NCBI GenBank assembly: GCA_015680685.1
Contig: MNCI01010116.1
Location: 1,497,673-1,561,672, forward strand
Source: Gnetum montanum
Taxonomy: Eukaryota > Streptophyta > Gnetopsida > Gnetales > Gnetaceae
Direction of reading: 5' to 3'
DNA: 64,000 bases
Below are positions 34,869 through 47,124 of this stretch, piece after piece (the first letter of the stretch is position 1; the number at the start of each line of letters is the position of its first letter). Made by a program: the position numbers and the translations under genes. The notes beneath the pieces are model-generated. The model ran no database searches. It had not been told where the DNA came from and worked only from the letters and a program-made list of their open reading frames with translations.

Positions 34869-37400
34869 CCAACAAAGTTAAATCATATCAATTAATCAAA
34901 ACTATACTACAAGCACACTAAGAAACTGTTTCTAACAAAAATATCTTCTTCTTCTCATAATCAAGATGATTTTGAATCAGTAGTACCAAAATAATGTAGA
35001 GTGGTGTACACTCATCCTAATGAGTATATATCTAATTTCAATTACGTCCTCCATCAAGATGAACAAATGCAGTTGGAAGACATGGAGGGGAATGTTGTAT
35101 TGCCACCTAACCGATCTATTCCCAAGATGCTGCTCCAAACTATTACAAGGTTGGGCATTAAGGAGCTTCACAAAGAGTATGTTGTGAAAGATCATGACTT
35201 TTGGGACTACCACCCCACTGAGACATAACACAAATGAGATTGGAAACAAGAAAAGCATCACAAAGCCATGAAAGGGAAATAGTTCACTAATCCCTTGTTC
35301 TTGCTAAATCAAAAGGATGATGAGGAACCTCATTCTAAGAATTCTCAACATGCAAACTCTCCACCTCTTGACTCTGGTGAAGGGGAGCCGAATCCAAATC
35401 CTAAATCAATGATCAATAATACAAGTTCTAGTAACAGTGAATCCCATGGTAGTGGGAGCTCTAAGAAAGGAAGTCAAAGAGGAAACTTAGAAAAGCCTAA
35501 TGATGATCACTCTAAGGATCATGGCTATGACATACACCATAGTGGTGGCAATCCTCCTTCCTCTTCATCCTCTTCATTTGGATTAGCTTCCTCCTCTAAA
35601 TCTAAAGAGAACCATAGGCAGCAAGACAACAATGATAATCGTAGAGACCACCATGAACAAAGGAATGGTAGAGGACATCATAGGCATCATGGAGATCATG
35701 AAAATAAACCTTTTCTAGGCACTTAAAATATGCTTACCATTATAGAGGCTATCAAAATTCCTACCAAGCATCTGAATGATATCTAAAAGTGACTAGACAT
35801 GAAAAATATTCCCAAATTTAAAGGGGGATATAACTCAGATTCTAAAATGCATCTACAATCCTTTCACAATGCTTGTGCCTTACAAAATATTCAAAATGAT
35901 TGCCAAAAGCTCAAGTTATTCCCTATAACACTCAAGGAAGCAGAAAGCTAGTGTCGGTCTTTGGAACTAAAATCAAGTCGTCAATGGAGTATAATGATAG
36001 AACTATTTAATGACAAGTATCAAACATATTCTAGAGTGTCAAAACTATGAAAGAAAATCCAAGGATGGAAGCAAGGAATACATGAATACTTGGATGCCAC
36101 CATGAGCAAATATTATTCATTATTACAACAATGCCCTAGCCATGATTACTTTTAGAGGGAACAACTTTGTCACATCATAGATGGGCTTCACTTAGAAACA
36201 TGAAGGACCCTTGGGGTCTATGCCCAAGAAAGACTATTAGAATTAAGAGTTTATCAGATTCAAAGGCTAGTTGAGTAGTTAGCAAAAGAAGAAGGAGAGT
36301 TGAGGAAACACAAAAGTGCAAAAGAATATAATAGGGATCCTTCCATTAGAAAGAAGGAGGTTTACTTTTGTGACAGTGAGGAGGAGTCACCTCTTGATGA
36401 AGTGGTGTAATGAAAGACCTTGCTGATCTAAAAATCTATGACTAAAATTTCAGCCAAGGTAGATAAAATGTGGGATTTGTTAGATGAAAAATTCCGAACT
36501 ACTCTAAAAATTGCAAAAGAATCAAGAGAGTAGAGTAGTGATCATGATCATAGGAGGCGAAAAGAAGTTGAAGATGGCCACCAAAGGGTTAAGGGAAAAG
36601 CTGTTACAGTAGAAGAAGTTGTGGAGACTAAATTAGCTGATGATGATGGATGTGACATTTGCCGCTATGAATATCCTAAGGGATGTTGCCCTATTGTGTC
36701 ACATTTACAGGAATATGGGGTGTATGGTCTGAATCCATGACTATTAAAAAGGCAAACACCTAGAAGATTGTCCTATCCTCAAGGAAATCCTTGGTAGTTC
36801 CACCAGCAACAACCTTATTATCCAAGTAGAACTCCACCACAACCATATGTGCAATATCAGTAGTGGCAGCAACCACAATCATGGGGGATGCCACCACTAT
36901 AGCAGCAATACCCTTACAGATAGCCAAATTCATATGGGTACTATGTTTAGCAATCCCTATCTCCACATGATTCTTCTAGTCATGTTTCTCCTTTCTCGCA
37001 TCACTACCACCTTTCTGAATATGTTAAAAATCATTCTCCAACTCCTAGAGGGATTCCATATTCCATCCATATCCTCCTCATGTGCCTGCACCTATTCCTT
37101 CATCCTTAACATAGCTACTACCTTCTCCATCCATGTAGGGTGAGATTTTAGCTCAACTGCAACAATGTAATGCTACAAGGATTGTTAATCTACAACTAGT
37201 TAATCAATCGAGTGGTTCAAAACCTACATCTCACAAACAACCATTCTTCTAATCCAACAGGCCTTCTAAGTCCTCACAAACTCATACAACTGGTCACCTT
37301 GCTCCTTCCTCGTCCTTTACAAATCATTAAATTGAGAGCCCTTCAAAACAAATGCCTCCTAAGCTCCACACTAGTATGTTAACTCATGCCATATCTAATT
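34869..37400 (+). pseudogene. gag of element C (family 2), degenerate
   Basis: Element C continues here from 19750. The coding start aligned with D has ATA in place of ATG at about 34951 (ATATCTTCTTCTTCTCAT). Open pieces are 35001-35228 and 35295-35726, the latter Ser/Asn/His-rich with a charged HHRHHGDHE end. The core follows with stops (IPKFKGGYNSD, IELFNDKYQTYSRVS, IQGWKQG). A Lys/Glu-rich part leads to a knuckle remnant CDICRYEYPKGCC at 36651-36689, in which His has become Tyr. The tail is Gln/Pro/Tyr-rich. The gag is homologous to that of family 1, about 1 kb longer in total, and clearly dead. Confidence 0.75.
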
Positions 37401-37439
37401 GGATCTGGGTTGGCAACGTTCCTAGGAAATTAGTTGATC

Positions 37440-37790
37440 CTAGAAGCCCCCTTATCTATTTGTAGATTGCTAGGAATGAATCATGCAAAGCTCTTCTAGT
37501 TTCAAGTTCTAGTGTTAATTTGATTTCCCATGAGATGTATGCTATTTGGAACCTGCCATCTCTTAAGAAGAGCAATATTAGATTAGAATAGGCAAATTAA
37601 TCCATCATTGTTCCATTGGAACTAGTAGAAGATATTGTGACCACTATCTGTGGGTGGTCTTATCCTGTAGATTTCCTAGTGATCATTATGGGAAGAGCAT
37701 GGCTAAGTATTGTTGATACAAAAATGGGCATTAGATATCTTTCCCTAGAAATTTTCAAGGAAAATGCATTTAGAAAGATAAAAAAAAAAA
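37440..37790 (+). pseudogene. retropepsin remnant of element C
   Basis: The order ALLVSSSSVNLIS, VPLELVEDIVTTI, YPVDFLVIIMGRAWL matches plant Athila/Tat-type proteases. Where a D-T-G or D-S-G active site belongs, the sequence reads S-S-S, so the catalytic Asp is lost. Stops interrupt the frame. An A-rich run ends the region near 37793. Confidence 0.7.
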
Positions 37791-37799
37791 AAAAAACAA

Positions 37800-38269
37800 G
37801 TTCCATGCATCACATATAGCAATAAAGGGTGCAACTATGTGCAAAAACAATGGTCCATGAAAAGAGTATCCATTTTCGTATGCAGGCAATGTGCAAATGA
37901 GATAGATATTCAAAGGTGCCTATACATCGTAGCCACAAAACAAGAGGACACGTAGTGGCTAATAGTTGATTTTGAGAGTAGCACAATTTGCATGAAACCG
38001 ACTGAGTGACTACCATGCACCTATGTCGTAGGCATGGATGAACTAGAACAAGTTCATTGCTGACTCTCTGATGACGAAAATGATGATACCTATTGGGGAG
38101 AGTTGGAAATCCCTGAAAATTTTAAACAAGATCCTCTAGAGTTAAAAAAATCTAACTATTGACCTAGAATATGCATTTTTGAAAAATGAAAAATTGGTTA
38201 CAATCAATGCTAAACTTACTCTTGAATAAAAAGAGAAACTTTTGAAAGTGGTTAATAGATGGCCAACAA
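37800..38269 (+). other. linker between protease and reverse transcriptase of C
   Basis: Degenerate polyprotein sequence with many stops and acidic segments (for example HCWLSDDENDDTYWGELEIP-like coding near 38060). No separate gene is visible. Confidence 0.45.
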
Positions 38270-39603
38270 CCTTGCTCATATCCTGAGCTCACTGAGATTG
38301 ATCCATGAATATGCTAGCACCATATCTATATTGATCCAGCCATGAAGCCAAGGAAGTAGCCATAGTGGTAGTTGAATCCTAAATTAAAGCAAATCATCAA
38401 GGAGAAAATAGAACAACTCCTTGAGGTGGGGTTCATCTATCCTATTGTGGATAGTGAGTGGGTTAGCCCACTCATGATTGTGTTAAAGAAAGGTGGCAAG
38501 TCATGGGTTTGTATTGATTTTAGGCTATTGAACATGGAAACATTTAAAGTTCATTTTCTGTTATCATTTTTCGATCAAGTGTTTGACATCATCTCTAGAC
38601 ATTACTATTATAGCTTTCTAGATGGTTATAGTGGCTATAACCAAATTTAGATTGCACTAGAGGATTAGGCCAAAACTACATTCACGAGTCCCTAGGGGAC
38701 TTTTGCATATCAAAAGATGCCTTTTGATCTGTGCAATTATCCTACCACATTCCAATGCTTGGTCTTGAACATCTTTTAGTAGTAACTTGGTGAGGTGGAA
38801 GTCTTCATGAATGACTTTTTCACTTATGGTGCTACATTCGAGCAAGTCTTGGACAACCTTCAGCAAGTATTAAAAAGATGTGTGGAGATAAACCTACAGT
38901 AAAATTGGCAAAAGATCCATTTAATGATCTAAGAGGGCATAGTCTTGGGGTATAGAATCTCACAAGCAGGGATTGAGGTAGACCCTAAAAAGATAAGGGT
39001 CATCCAAGGAATAACTTGTCAATCGAAAATAGTTAAAGATATTTGGTCATTCCTTGGACATATTGGTTGCTATCAACCATTTATAGAGAATTTCTCTAAG
39101 ATCATAAAATCATTTGTTGAGCTAATAAAGAAAGATGCTCCATTTGTTTGGACCAAGAAATGTGGAAATGCATTCTAATAGCTAAAGGACAAACTCATAG
39201 AAACTTCAATTGTACGAGTACTAAACTAGTCTAGACCATTTCATATCATGATGAATGCATCAAATTATGCCTTGGAAGCCATGTTGATGTAGTTGGATGA
39301 TCAAAAAAATTCATATTACATGCACTACGCAAGCTGAAGCATTATGGGTGCACAACTCAATTACAACACAATAGAGAAAGAACTAATGGTAGTCGTGTAT
39401 GCTTTGGAAAATTTTAGGCACTACGTGCTTAGGTATTAAGTGTTTGTGCACACTGATCATAGTTCCATTATCTTCATGATGAACAAGCCAATGGTGAGCC
39501 CCCATATCATACAGTGGATGGTGATCTTGCAGGAATTCAATCTTACAATGGTAGATTGAAAGGGAACTAATAATGTGATCGTCGACCATCTCTCTCGGTT
39601 AAG
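38270..39603 (+). pseudogene. Ty3 reverse transcriptase-RNase H of element C
   Basis: Open from 38372 for 92 codons and then broken by stops. Motifs in order: LNPKLKQIIKEKIEQLL, VGFIYPIVDSEWVSP, KKGGKSWVCIDFRLLN, YSFLDGYSGYNQI, GTFAYQKMPFDLCN, the catalytic FMND (38807-38815; the first Asp of FMDD is Asn through GAT-to-AAT), the connection LGYRISQAGIEVDPKKI, and RNase H YNTIEKELMVVVYALENFR, HTDHSSI, DHLSRL. This pattern is typical of the plant Athila/Tat group. Sequence past DHLSRL switches at about 39605 to repeat R1, so the integrase is missing. It is the only polymerase seen in the window. Confidence 0.88.
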
Positions 39604-39609
39604 GATTGG

Positions 39610-40900
39610 TGATAGGGATGAACACACCTATGCCACGTACTGGCCATAGGAAAAAACACACCTACGATCTTCCACTTTCTGGATGAGGCATGAGATAGGA
39701 GCCTCACCAATGCATCACAATGGAGGTCAATCCATACTACCTTGAGGGTGCCTCATCACCAACCAGTCCACACCCTCATGCTAGCACCACCAACTAATGA
39801 CCATTACAAGTGTCGTTGCGAAGACATGTAAACATTTCACCTAGCTTAAGCCAACACATGTCATAAGCATGACACATCCAAACAAACATAACATAACCAC
39901 ATATATGCACACCTAATAGTTATAGTCATTTTGTGAAAATAATACCATGCTTTGACACAACAACATTAATACCATAATATGATACCATATTTCTTGGACT
40001 GTATATAATTGCACACAAATGACCACTATAATAACCTTCAAAATGATATATGACCAAAGAGAAAATCAATCCCATGATTAGAAAGTACTTCCCAAAATGT
40101 TCTCAATGACACTAATTTTACCTAAATCAAACTCTTAAAAGCAAAGTTATGCATGTTCAAACTTTTAATAACATAATGTTTAATTATATTTAATTACCAC
40201 TAGGAAGGATTGGAACTTCCAAAAATGCTCGTGTGTCAGTAGGCCCTAACAATATCATATTCTAACCATATTAGTCTCATCAACATCACATATCATATTC
40301 TACAAGTCCACATCATATCCTACATCGCATATATATAACTATACAATTCGTAACCAAAATAAGACAATTTCAGGAAATTGGTAAAATAACATATTCAAGA
40401 TTAATCTTTGAGCTATCTTCCCCACATGCCCACATCGCATAATCATATACACTAATCTAGCATAAAAATACAGGGTAAAGGTAAATACAACCCACCAATT
40501 AAAATTGTTAAGGTAAAAAGGCTAAAATAAGCAAAAAACCCTATAAAATTTGACAGGAATCTATTTTGCTCCCAACAAGTTCTGCACCATGTAGATATGA
40601 CCGTAGCAATTCCAAATCCAAGTTCAGAGCAACCAGAAACTGTCCACAAAGCTTAGAATTCAGAAAAATGTGGAATAGAAGAAGAGAGAAGAAAGAAAAA
40701 TGAAGGAACATGCTCTTATGCATTTCTATTACCGTAAACAAATCCACAGAAAAAGAGAAATTCAAAACCTAATTTCTATGAATAAGTGATGGTGAGGTGG
40801 TGGGTACAAAAAAATATAACCTGTGCTTTTTACTATATGATTTTTATTAAAACAAAAAACCAACTATGCACTTCTTTTCTCACATGACATGAGTATACTT
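39610..40900 (-). repeat. dispersed repeat R1, copy 2 (inverted)
   Basis: Homologous to 5570-6520 in reverse, with shared words such as GGAAGTACTTTC, GAACTTGGATTTGG and GAGGCTCCTATCTCA. It abuts the end of the RNase H remnant of element C with no visible target duplication. Short minus-strand frames (40452-40765) show nothing recognisable. Confidence 0.65.
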
Positions 40901-40930
40901 TTTATTTTTTCCTTTTGAATTGTTTATTAT

Positions 40931-41713
40931 TGATGAGTGGCAAGATACCCCTATGCTCAACCATACGAATCACAAGCGTTCACACATGATCTGGTTAAAT
41001 TATGTGGATGGGACTAGTTGTAGCATCTAGATCATTATGCTCTGATTGTAGTTCGCTATCTTTCCACTTGGACTAGTGGTAGCTTTGTCACATATGGTTT
41101 AGTCCAAAGTGAGGCATATGATGTTTATTATTTTATGTTTTATAAATTTGATCACCTACAATAATAATGAAAGGTAAGGTAATTAAAGATCTAATTCATC
41201 TATTGCCTAGCTAGCCTAACACAAGTACCCTTCCCACTTTCCTAGACACATCCTAAACACATATAGTGTTGCTGGGCTACCAAATGTTAAGTGTTGCTAG
41301 GTTACCAAGCATTGTATGTATGCTTAAAGTGGTCATGCTTGTGTTCATTAACAACTAAAAATTAATTGCTTAATTGCAATGTAGTAAAGTAAAGTGCATT
41401 AAAAGAAACATTAATCTATTCTCAGTGCTACAAGAATTGTCAAAAGAGTTCATTTTTATTCCCGTCACATTGTTGTGCTCAGGTATATCAGTGTTTGAAC
41501 AAAGAATCATACACACTTAGACTCCTTCTGTAGGAACTTAGAAAATATTCTAACTCTGAGGAAAATAAACTGCAAGAGCTTCACTACTCTGGCCTAAAAC
41601 TAACATAAAAAAACTAATTCAAAATGGAGCCTAGGCACTATATTTATAGGCTAGTGTATATACCTTGATGTTGGATACTCAACGTTGTGGTGACTGCAAA
41701 ACGTATTTCATCA
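40931..41713 (-). repeat. 3' LTR of element B
   Basis: TGATGAGTGGCAAG...ACGTATTTCATCA, 783 bp, with reversed TATTTATAGG at about 41640. The GATATC cluster is decayed (GTTGGATACTCAACGTTG). The polypurine tract TCATGGGGGTA (reversed, 41714-41724) follows. Confidence 0.88.
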
Positions 41714-41812
41714 TACCCCCATGACTAAATGAAAAATCATCCTCGAGTGTAGAGGAGGAGGAATAAGTTCCTTACAAAATGTTGTAAAGGTATGGGATTA
41801 TTGATTGACATA
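41714..41812 (-). other. 3' interior of element B, ending at the A insertion site
   Basis: Contains the polypurine tract and about 85 bases homologous to 50041-50142 of A. It ends in ACATA (41808-41812), the target duplicated by A. Confidence 0.8.
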
Positions 41813-42666
41813 TAATGAATCACGGTTTGCTAAGCCTCAATATTGGATACTCGATATTGGGTATGCGATATCATAGCCTAGATAACGATATCGAATACAC
41901 GATATCGTGATTCCTGTGTTGGCCTATAAATATAGCACTCAGGTGCACAAGAAGGGAGTTAGTTGGTAAGTCTTTAGGGTTGAGTATTTGTCAATTTTCA
42001 GTTAGTTTTCAGTCTTTCCCAAGTGCATGCCCGTAGTGTGATGTTTGTAATTGTATGGAACCTTTGTTCAAGTGTGACATAGTTGAACACGCACATAGTC
42101 GGCAATAAAGATTGAGATTACTCCATCATTGCAACATTCACTTAGTTTTAAATTGTTTAATTATTAATTATTTTTTCTTAGTTAATATCTTTTTTATTGT
42201 TATCTACTATTCCTATTGTTAATGTGAGATGAGTACGTCTTAATCACAAACATTTAAGTGTAACTACTTGGTAACCAAGTAGCGTATCTAGGAGTGCTCA
42301 AGTAATGTGTGCTTAGCAACCCCAGAAGTAGTACATGAGGTTCAAGATGCATACAGATGATTAAGGATGGATGCTCATTGCACTTAGGCTAGCTTAGACT
42401 TTATTTTCCATTGCTTATTAGTTCACTCAAGTTATTTCTTATTGATTTTAGGAGTAGCATATTAATTATGAATCCCATCATGCACCTCACTTTGGACTAA
42501 ACCATATGTGACAAAGCAAATACTAGTCTAGGTGGGAAGACAATGAACTATGATCAACGTGTAACTATTAAGGTGCCACAAATAGTTCGTCTACGGAGTT
42601 TGACCAGATCATGCGTACATGATCGTATTTGTATGGTTGAGTGTAGGGGTACCTCATCGCTCATCA
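41813..42666 (+). repeat. 5' LTR of element A
   Basis: Starts TAATGAATCACGG (the G of the usual TG is A) and ends CATCGCTCATCA, 854 bp. GATATC sites at 41867, 41887 and 41901 precede CCTATAAATATAGC at about 41923. AATAAAGATTGAG near 42105 is a likely polyadenylation signal. Confidence 0.92.
41852..41932 (+). promoter_or_regulatory. GATATC cluster and TATA box in the LTR of A
   Basis: Three exact GATATC hexamers plus two GATATT variants are followed about 20 bases on by CTATAAATA. This is the likely transcription start region of the element. Confidence 0.65.
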
Positions 42667-42685
42667 TTGGTGCCATTTCCGGGGA
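42667..42685 (+). other. primer binding site of element A (tRNA-Asp)
   Basis: TTGGTGCCATTTCCGGGGA follows the LTR directly and matches the tRNA-Asp(GUC) complement with three changes. Confidence 0.85.
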
Positions 42686-42799
42686 TGGTGCTAGCTATCT
42701 AGATTAGTTATATCATAAAATATCACTATAAGAAAGTATTAACAATATATCTTTTAGAAAGGAAATTAATTGTAAATAAGTCACACACAATTCACAACA

Positions 42800-45167
42800 A
42801 TGTCTCTCTCACAAGACAATGTTAATGCAATAATTAGCAAAGCAATTCATTGAAGAAGCAACACAATTTATGACGATGAAGAAGTTTGGAGTACTCAATC
42901 TTATGCTGGAGTCTCATATGTTCATGAACACCTCAACAATATTCAAGGACTCTTGTCATCCAACTTAGGCACCTTTAGTAAGGATGGGACATCCCATAGT
43001 ATGAGGGGCCTCGTAAGGCCTAGGACCTTCTCAATGGTTAACAAGAGTTTATCCGAGGATGATTGGGAGACTTACAAAAGCCATGATGAGTCTTCAAATT
43101 CTTTCTCTTCCTCTACTCCTTCAATGTTAGGTCATGACATAGATGACCATATCTCAAGGAGTTGATGTAGAAATAAAAATTGAACCCACGGGCAAAGTCA
43201 AGAATGCCAACATGAACAAAGACAACATTGTCCCAGCTCATAAACTCATAACGTACTTAGTGATGATGAACCCCTACTGGCCACTAAGAGCCTAATGCAT
43301 ATACAAGAGGTTGTTCAAATATTCCGCAGGCATCATAAGGAAAGCCATCTACCCAGGCTTGACTTAAACAACTTTTGCAAGTTTTTAGGAGGCTATGATT
43401 TAGATCCAAAACATGATTTACAAGCCTTCTATGATGGATGTACATGGAACAACATTGATAATGGATGGCAAAGACTTAAGCTCTTTCCTATGACACTCGT
43501 TGGCCAAGCAAAAGTATGCTATAGGTCTTTAAAACCAAAATAAATTTTCCATTGGCTGACAATGGTAGAACTCTTCAATGAAAGATATCAAACTTGTGCA
43601 AGAGTGTCAACCTTGAGGAGACAAATCCAAGAGTGGAAACAAGGGCAACATGAACCCTTGGACATGGCCTTAGAAAGATATTACTCATTGTTAAAAAACT
43701 ACCTAGGCCATGGATTCTTCAAGGAAAGGCTAATGTATCACATCATGGATGGGCTTCGTAATGAAACAAGGGAGACCCTAGGGATGTATTCCCCAGGTCA
43801 ACTATATGAACTACGAACCCATCACTTCCAAGATCTTATTAAGTGGGTAGTAAAAGAAGAGCGAGAAATAGCCAAATGAGAGAATGTTGAAAGACCTTAA
43901 TAGGACCAAAATCTTAACTTAACAAAGGTCCATGATCATGAAGAGGAGAAATCAACTCATCTCAAGGAGGTGGAATCATCTCCATCTTTGCCAATACTAA
44001 AATCACTAGATGAAATTGAGGTAAAGATCAATAAAATGGCAGAATGGGTACATGAAAAATGTGGACAATATGCAAACATTATTAGAGGTAGAACTATGCA
44101 AGATCACTCGACAACCAAAACAAATAGAGGATGCCAAACTTAGAAATAGGACAAAACACCATTCAACAATTAGAAAGAAGGGTTGAAGAAAATAAGGATA
44201 GGAACTCAACGACAAATCATAAGTATCAATGTGATGTGTGTCTGTACGATCACTCAAAAAGCCAATGCCTAGTATTGTCACATTTACATGAGCATTTGGA
44301 AGGAATGTTACATCAAGATTTCATACAGAAGTACCATGTCCAACCGTAGTGGTGAAACCTCTAGTCATGGGGGAGGCCACCGCTAAACAAACCACACCCT
44401 TCGTATACCCCGACATCAAGTGTTTATTATGTTCAACACCCTGTTTCTCTGACTAGATTAACAGCCTCTACTTCACCTCATCATTATCATTCTCTCAAAT
44501 ATTATCAACCCATATCCTCTCCCACGGGATCACCACCTCAAGTTTCTTCCACTTCTTCTTACCTTCAATATTCTCATCCTTCACCTCTTTTTACATCACC
44601 ACTAGTTGTGCCAGAAGGTTTTGCACCACAATACCAACCCAAAAACATTACTTGTGTTGGTACTATCAATAGCAATGAAAGTTCTTCACAATGTTAGAAG
44701 CGTCCTTTCTTTAGGCATGATTGTAGAAAGAGATAGCACAGTTCTAAAACCACAACATCCTCCAACTCAGCACAAGCCCAACACTATGATGCATCTTCCT
44801 CCTTGAACTCAATGCCTCCTGTTATCTCATCCAGGCCATCAATTAACACTCCAAAAACCATGCGACCTAATGGATACAACCACGTAGGGAGACATATCGA
44901 TCCTTACATACCATCTTATGGTCACAAGTGCCATAGTGGGTTAGCTTCTTATCACATGACCACATCTTCTAATCTACCCACTATGCCTACTTTAATCAAG
45001 TGTGTGAACCCCAATTTGGGTACATTCCTACCACCACATCAAAAGACACCCAATGATTTGGATATGACCAGACCCCAATGTTTCCAACATGCATGGATCC
45101 AAATTTTGCATTTATTAATCTTAGCTATGCTCAAAGGTTTAGTCATGGGGGATACCCCCCATTCTAA
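42800..45167 (+). pseudogene. gag of element A
   Basis: ATG at 42800 (MSLSQDN). An N-terminal insert of about 290 bases (about 42950-43240, SSNLGTFSKDG) is shared in part with B but lacking in E, F and G. The core at 43295-43879 carries LDLNNFCKFLGGYDLD, WNNIDNGWQRLKLF, FNERYQTCARVSTLRRQ, ALERYYSLLKNY and MDGLRNETRETLGMY. The knuckle CDVCLYDHSKSQC is at about 44230-44270, followed by a Pro/Ser/Tyr-rich tail ending GGYPPF-like just before TAA at 45165. Stops include TGA at 42851 (TGG in F) and TAA at 43542. The capsid role is inferred from the domain. No protease follows. Confidence 0.85.
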
Positions 45168-45711
45168 TAAGTAGAATTATTAAATGTTTTTCCTTTTCTT
45201 TGATTTTAAAATTTTTGATTTCCAATTTTTCACTTTTCAAATTGTTGTTTTACCTTTTTGAGGATAATATCATCTATGAATAAAATACTCATGTGACTCA
45301 TTGGTTGAGATGTGTTCTATGCTATTAAGTCATGGGTGACTAATTATTTGGACAGTGAGTCCACAACATCCACCCATCAATTCTATTAATAAGAGGTTCT
45401 ACTTTGGGTACGATGATATTCTTGTCATCATTAAAACTTAAAGTAACTTTGTACTCATTATGCCTAGAGCGAAAAATGATAGACTAAGAGGGAATGGCCA
45501 GGGTGTGACATCAAGGGAACTTGTGGATTCTCTTTGGTGACATTTGTATGTGCTATCATGCAACTTGGTTGTACTAAGGTCCTTGTAGATCTAATGAAAA
45601 ATGGGAGTAAGAGTAATAAAGGCACTCAATAAAATAACTCAATGTTGTTCTAGAGGATCCCACTGGAAAGACATGCATCCATTCTTGAAGGTTGGTGGCT
45701 TCTCCAGATCA

Positions 45712-45978
45712 CTATTTGAAATGACAAAGTGCTAAAGTAACCAGGTGAAGAAAAAGAAAATAAAGAAGAAAAAAAAACAAAGAAAAGATCAAGAAGAATA
45801 TGTCGTAGAGAAATTCCAAATCACTCCTCCCTTGGACAAAACACCAAGTGATTGTACACCCTGCTATCATGATGCTCTTATGATTGTCCATCATTAGATG
45901 AAACAATACAATGTCACTAATCAAAGGCATGGACTTGGTCTTGATTTTGGAGTGAAAGGCTAATGATACAAGAATCAT
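45712..45978 (-). other. conserved antisense small frame (A copy)
   Basis: An 88-codon frame starts MILVSLAFHSKIKTKS and is related to the frames at 24786-24989 and 63293-63490. Its end, rich in Phe and Leu, is produced by an A-rich tract and is not conserved. No known domain. Confidence 0.35.
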
Positions 45979-46565
45979 GCCCCATAATTAGGATTCATTA
46001 TGCCCAGGGTAAGTTACCTCATGTCCCAATTTCGGCAATCCCTTCTACAATTCATTTCACCCCACTGTCCAAGTATTTCTAACTTGTGTCTTGTGTGGCA
46101 TAGAATTCATACCTCATCATGATGGTATTTAACATGTGTGTGTTTTGTTGCACTGGTGCAGATTGCATTCAACCCTTCTAGTACCTATGAACATTTTAAG
46201 GTGTGGTTACGCAAGGGCATGATAGGTTGGAACTTGCTTTAGGGAGGATCCTCTTGTGTAACTTTAGTAATTTTCACTTATTGCATACCACCACATCATC
46301 TTATATCCTTTGAGTACTACACTACTAAATTTATTCTTTCCTTAATCATTATTTCAACGCAAACATTCCTATGCACCACTAAATGTCCTTTTTCCCTGAA
46401 ACTTACCAAAAATAACTTTATTGTATAATTCCACTTTATTACACCTTTGGTGCCTTAATGTCTAATTCACATTACCCTAGATCTTTCAAATTTATCTTAA
46501 ATCCTTCGTTTTTGACCTTGGAAATTCAAAAATTTATTAATTTTACCAAGTACCCTATTTTGGAA

Positions 46566-46647
46566 GGGACACAATATCAGGTCCTATGCAATATCAGGTC
46601 CGCGCTAGCGTGTACGTGATATCATGTCCATGAAACCTATATATATG
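46566..46647 (+). promoter_or_regulatory. internal promoter-like unit upstream of ORF2 (A)
   Basis: AATATC twice and GATATC once (46572-46623) are followed by CCTATATATATGG (46636-46648). The layout copies that of the LTR promoter and lies about 510 bases before the ORF2 ATG. Confidence 0.5.
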
Positions 46648-46821
46648 GATCCCCCATGTACATCAACATCATTTTCCACTGCTCACGTGAGAGAAGCTAT
46701 TGCAATTTTCTTTCACGAATTTTCCAACTTGCACACTTATCATTTAAACATCAATATCTTGCTCATTAATGCTCCAATTTTCCTTTCGATTGAACCTACT
46801 TAAACCCAGGGTGTATAACTT

Positions 46822-46840
46822 AGTCATGGGGGAAGGGTAC
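46822..46840 (+). other. central purine tract (A)
   Basis: GTCATGGGGGAAGGGTAC closely matches the polypurine tract at the 3' LTR (GTCATGGGGGTA). Equivalents exist in E (23914-23930) and F (30218-30235). It could act as a second plus-strand primer or be a relic of an ancestral element end. Confidence 0.4.
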
Positions 46841-47124
46841 GTTCCAATTTGTGCATAGTTTTTTTAAGATTTTCTGTCACTCGAAGGATATCATAGGGGC
46901 AAGTGATCTTTAAAAATGATAAGAAATTATGGCAAACCAATTTTATTCCTTCACCCAAACCATGGAAATTATTTTTGGAGTCACCTAATCAAATTGGACA
47001 TGACATTAAAACTCTTAGGGGAATTTTCTTGAAACTTTCTAACTTTGAATCACACTAAGAAAGAATTGAATTTATTAAAGGTAATGAGTAAGGTATAAGA
47101 TAATTAAATTTTGCTAAATAGCCT

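Noticed and set aside
46003-46016. CAGGGTAAGTTACC as the splice donor for ORF2
   Set aside because: Good donor in A, but F and G read GGGTCAGTTACC at the same position, so it is not a family feature.
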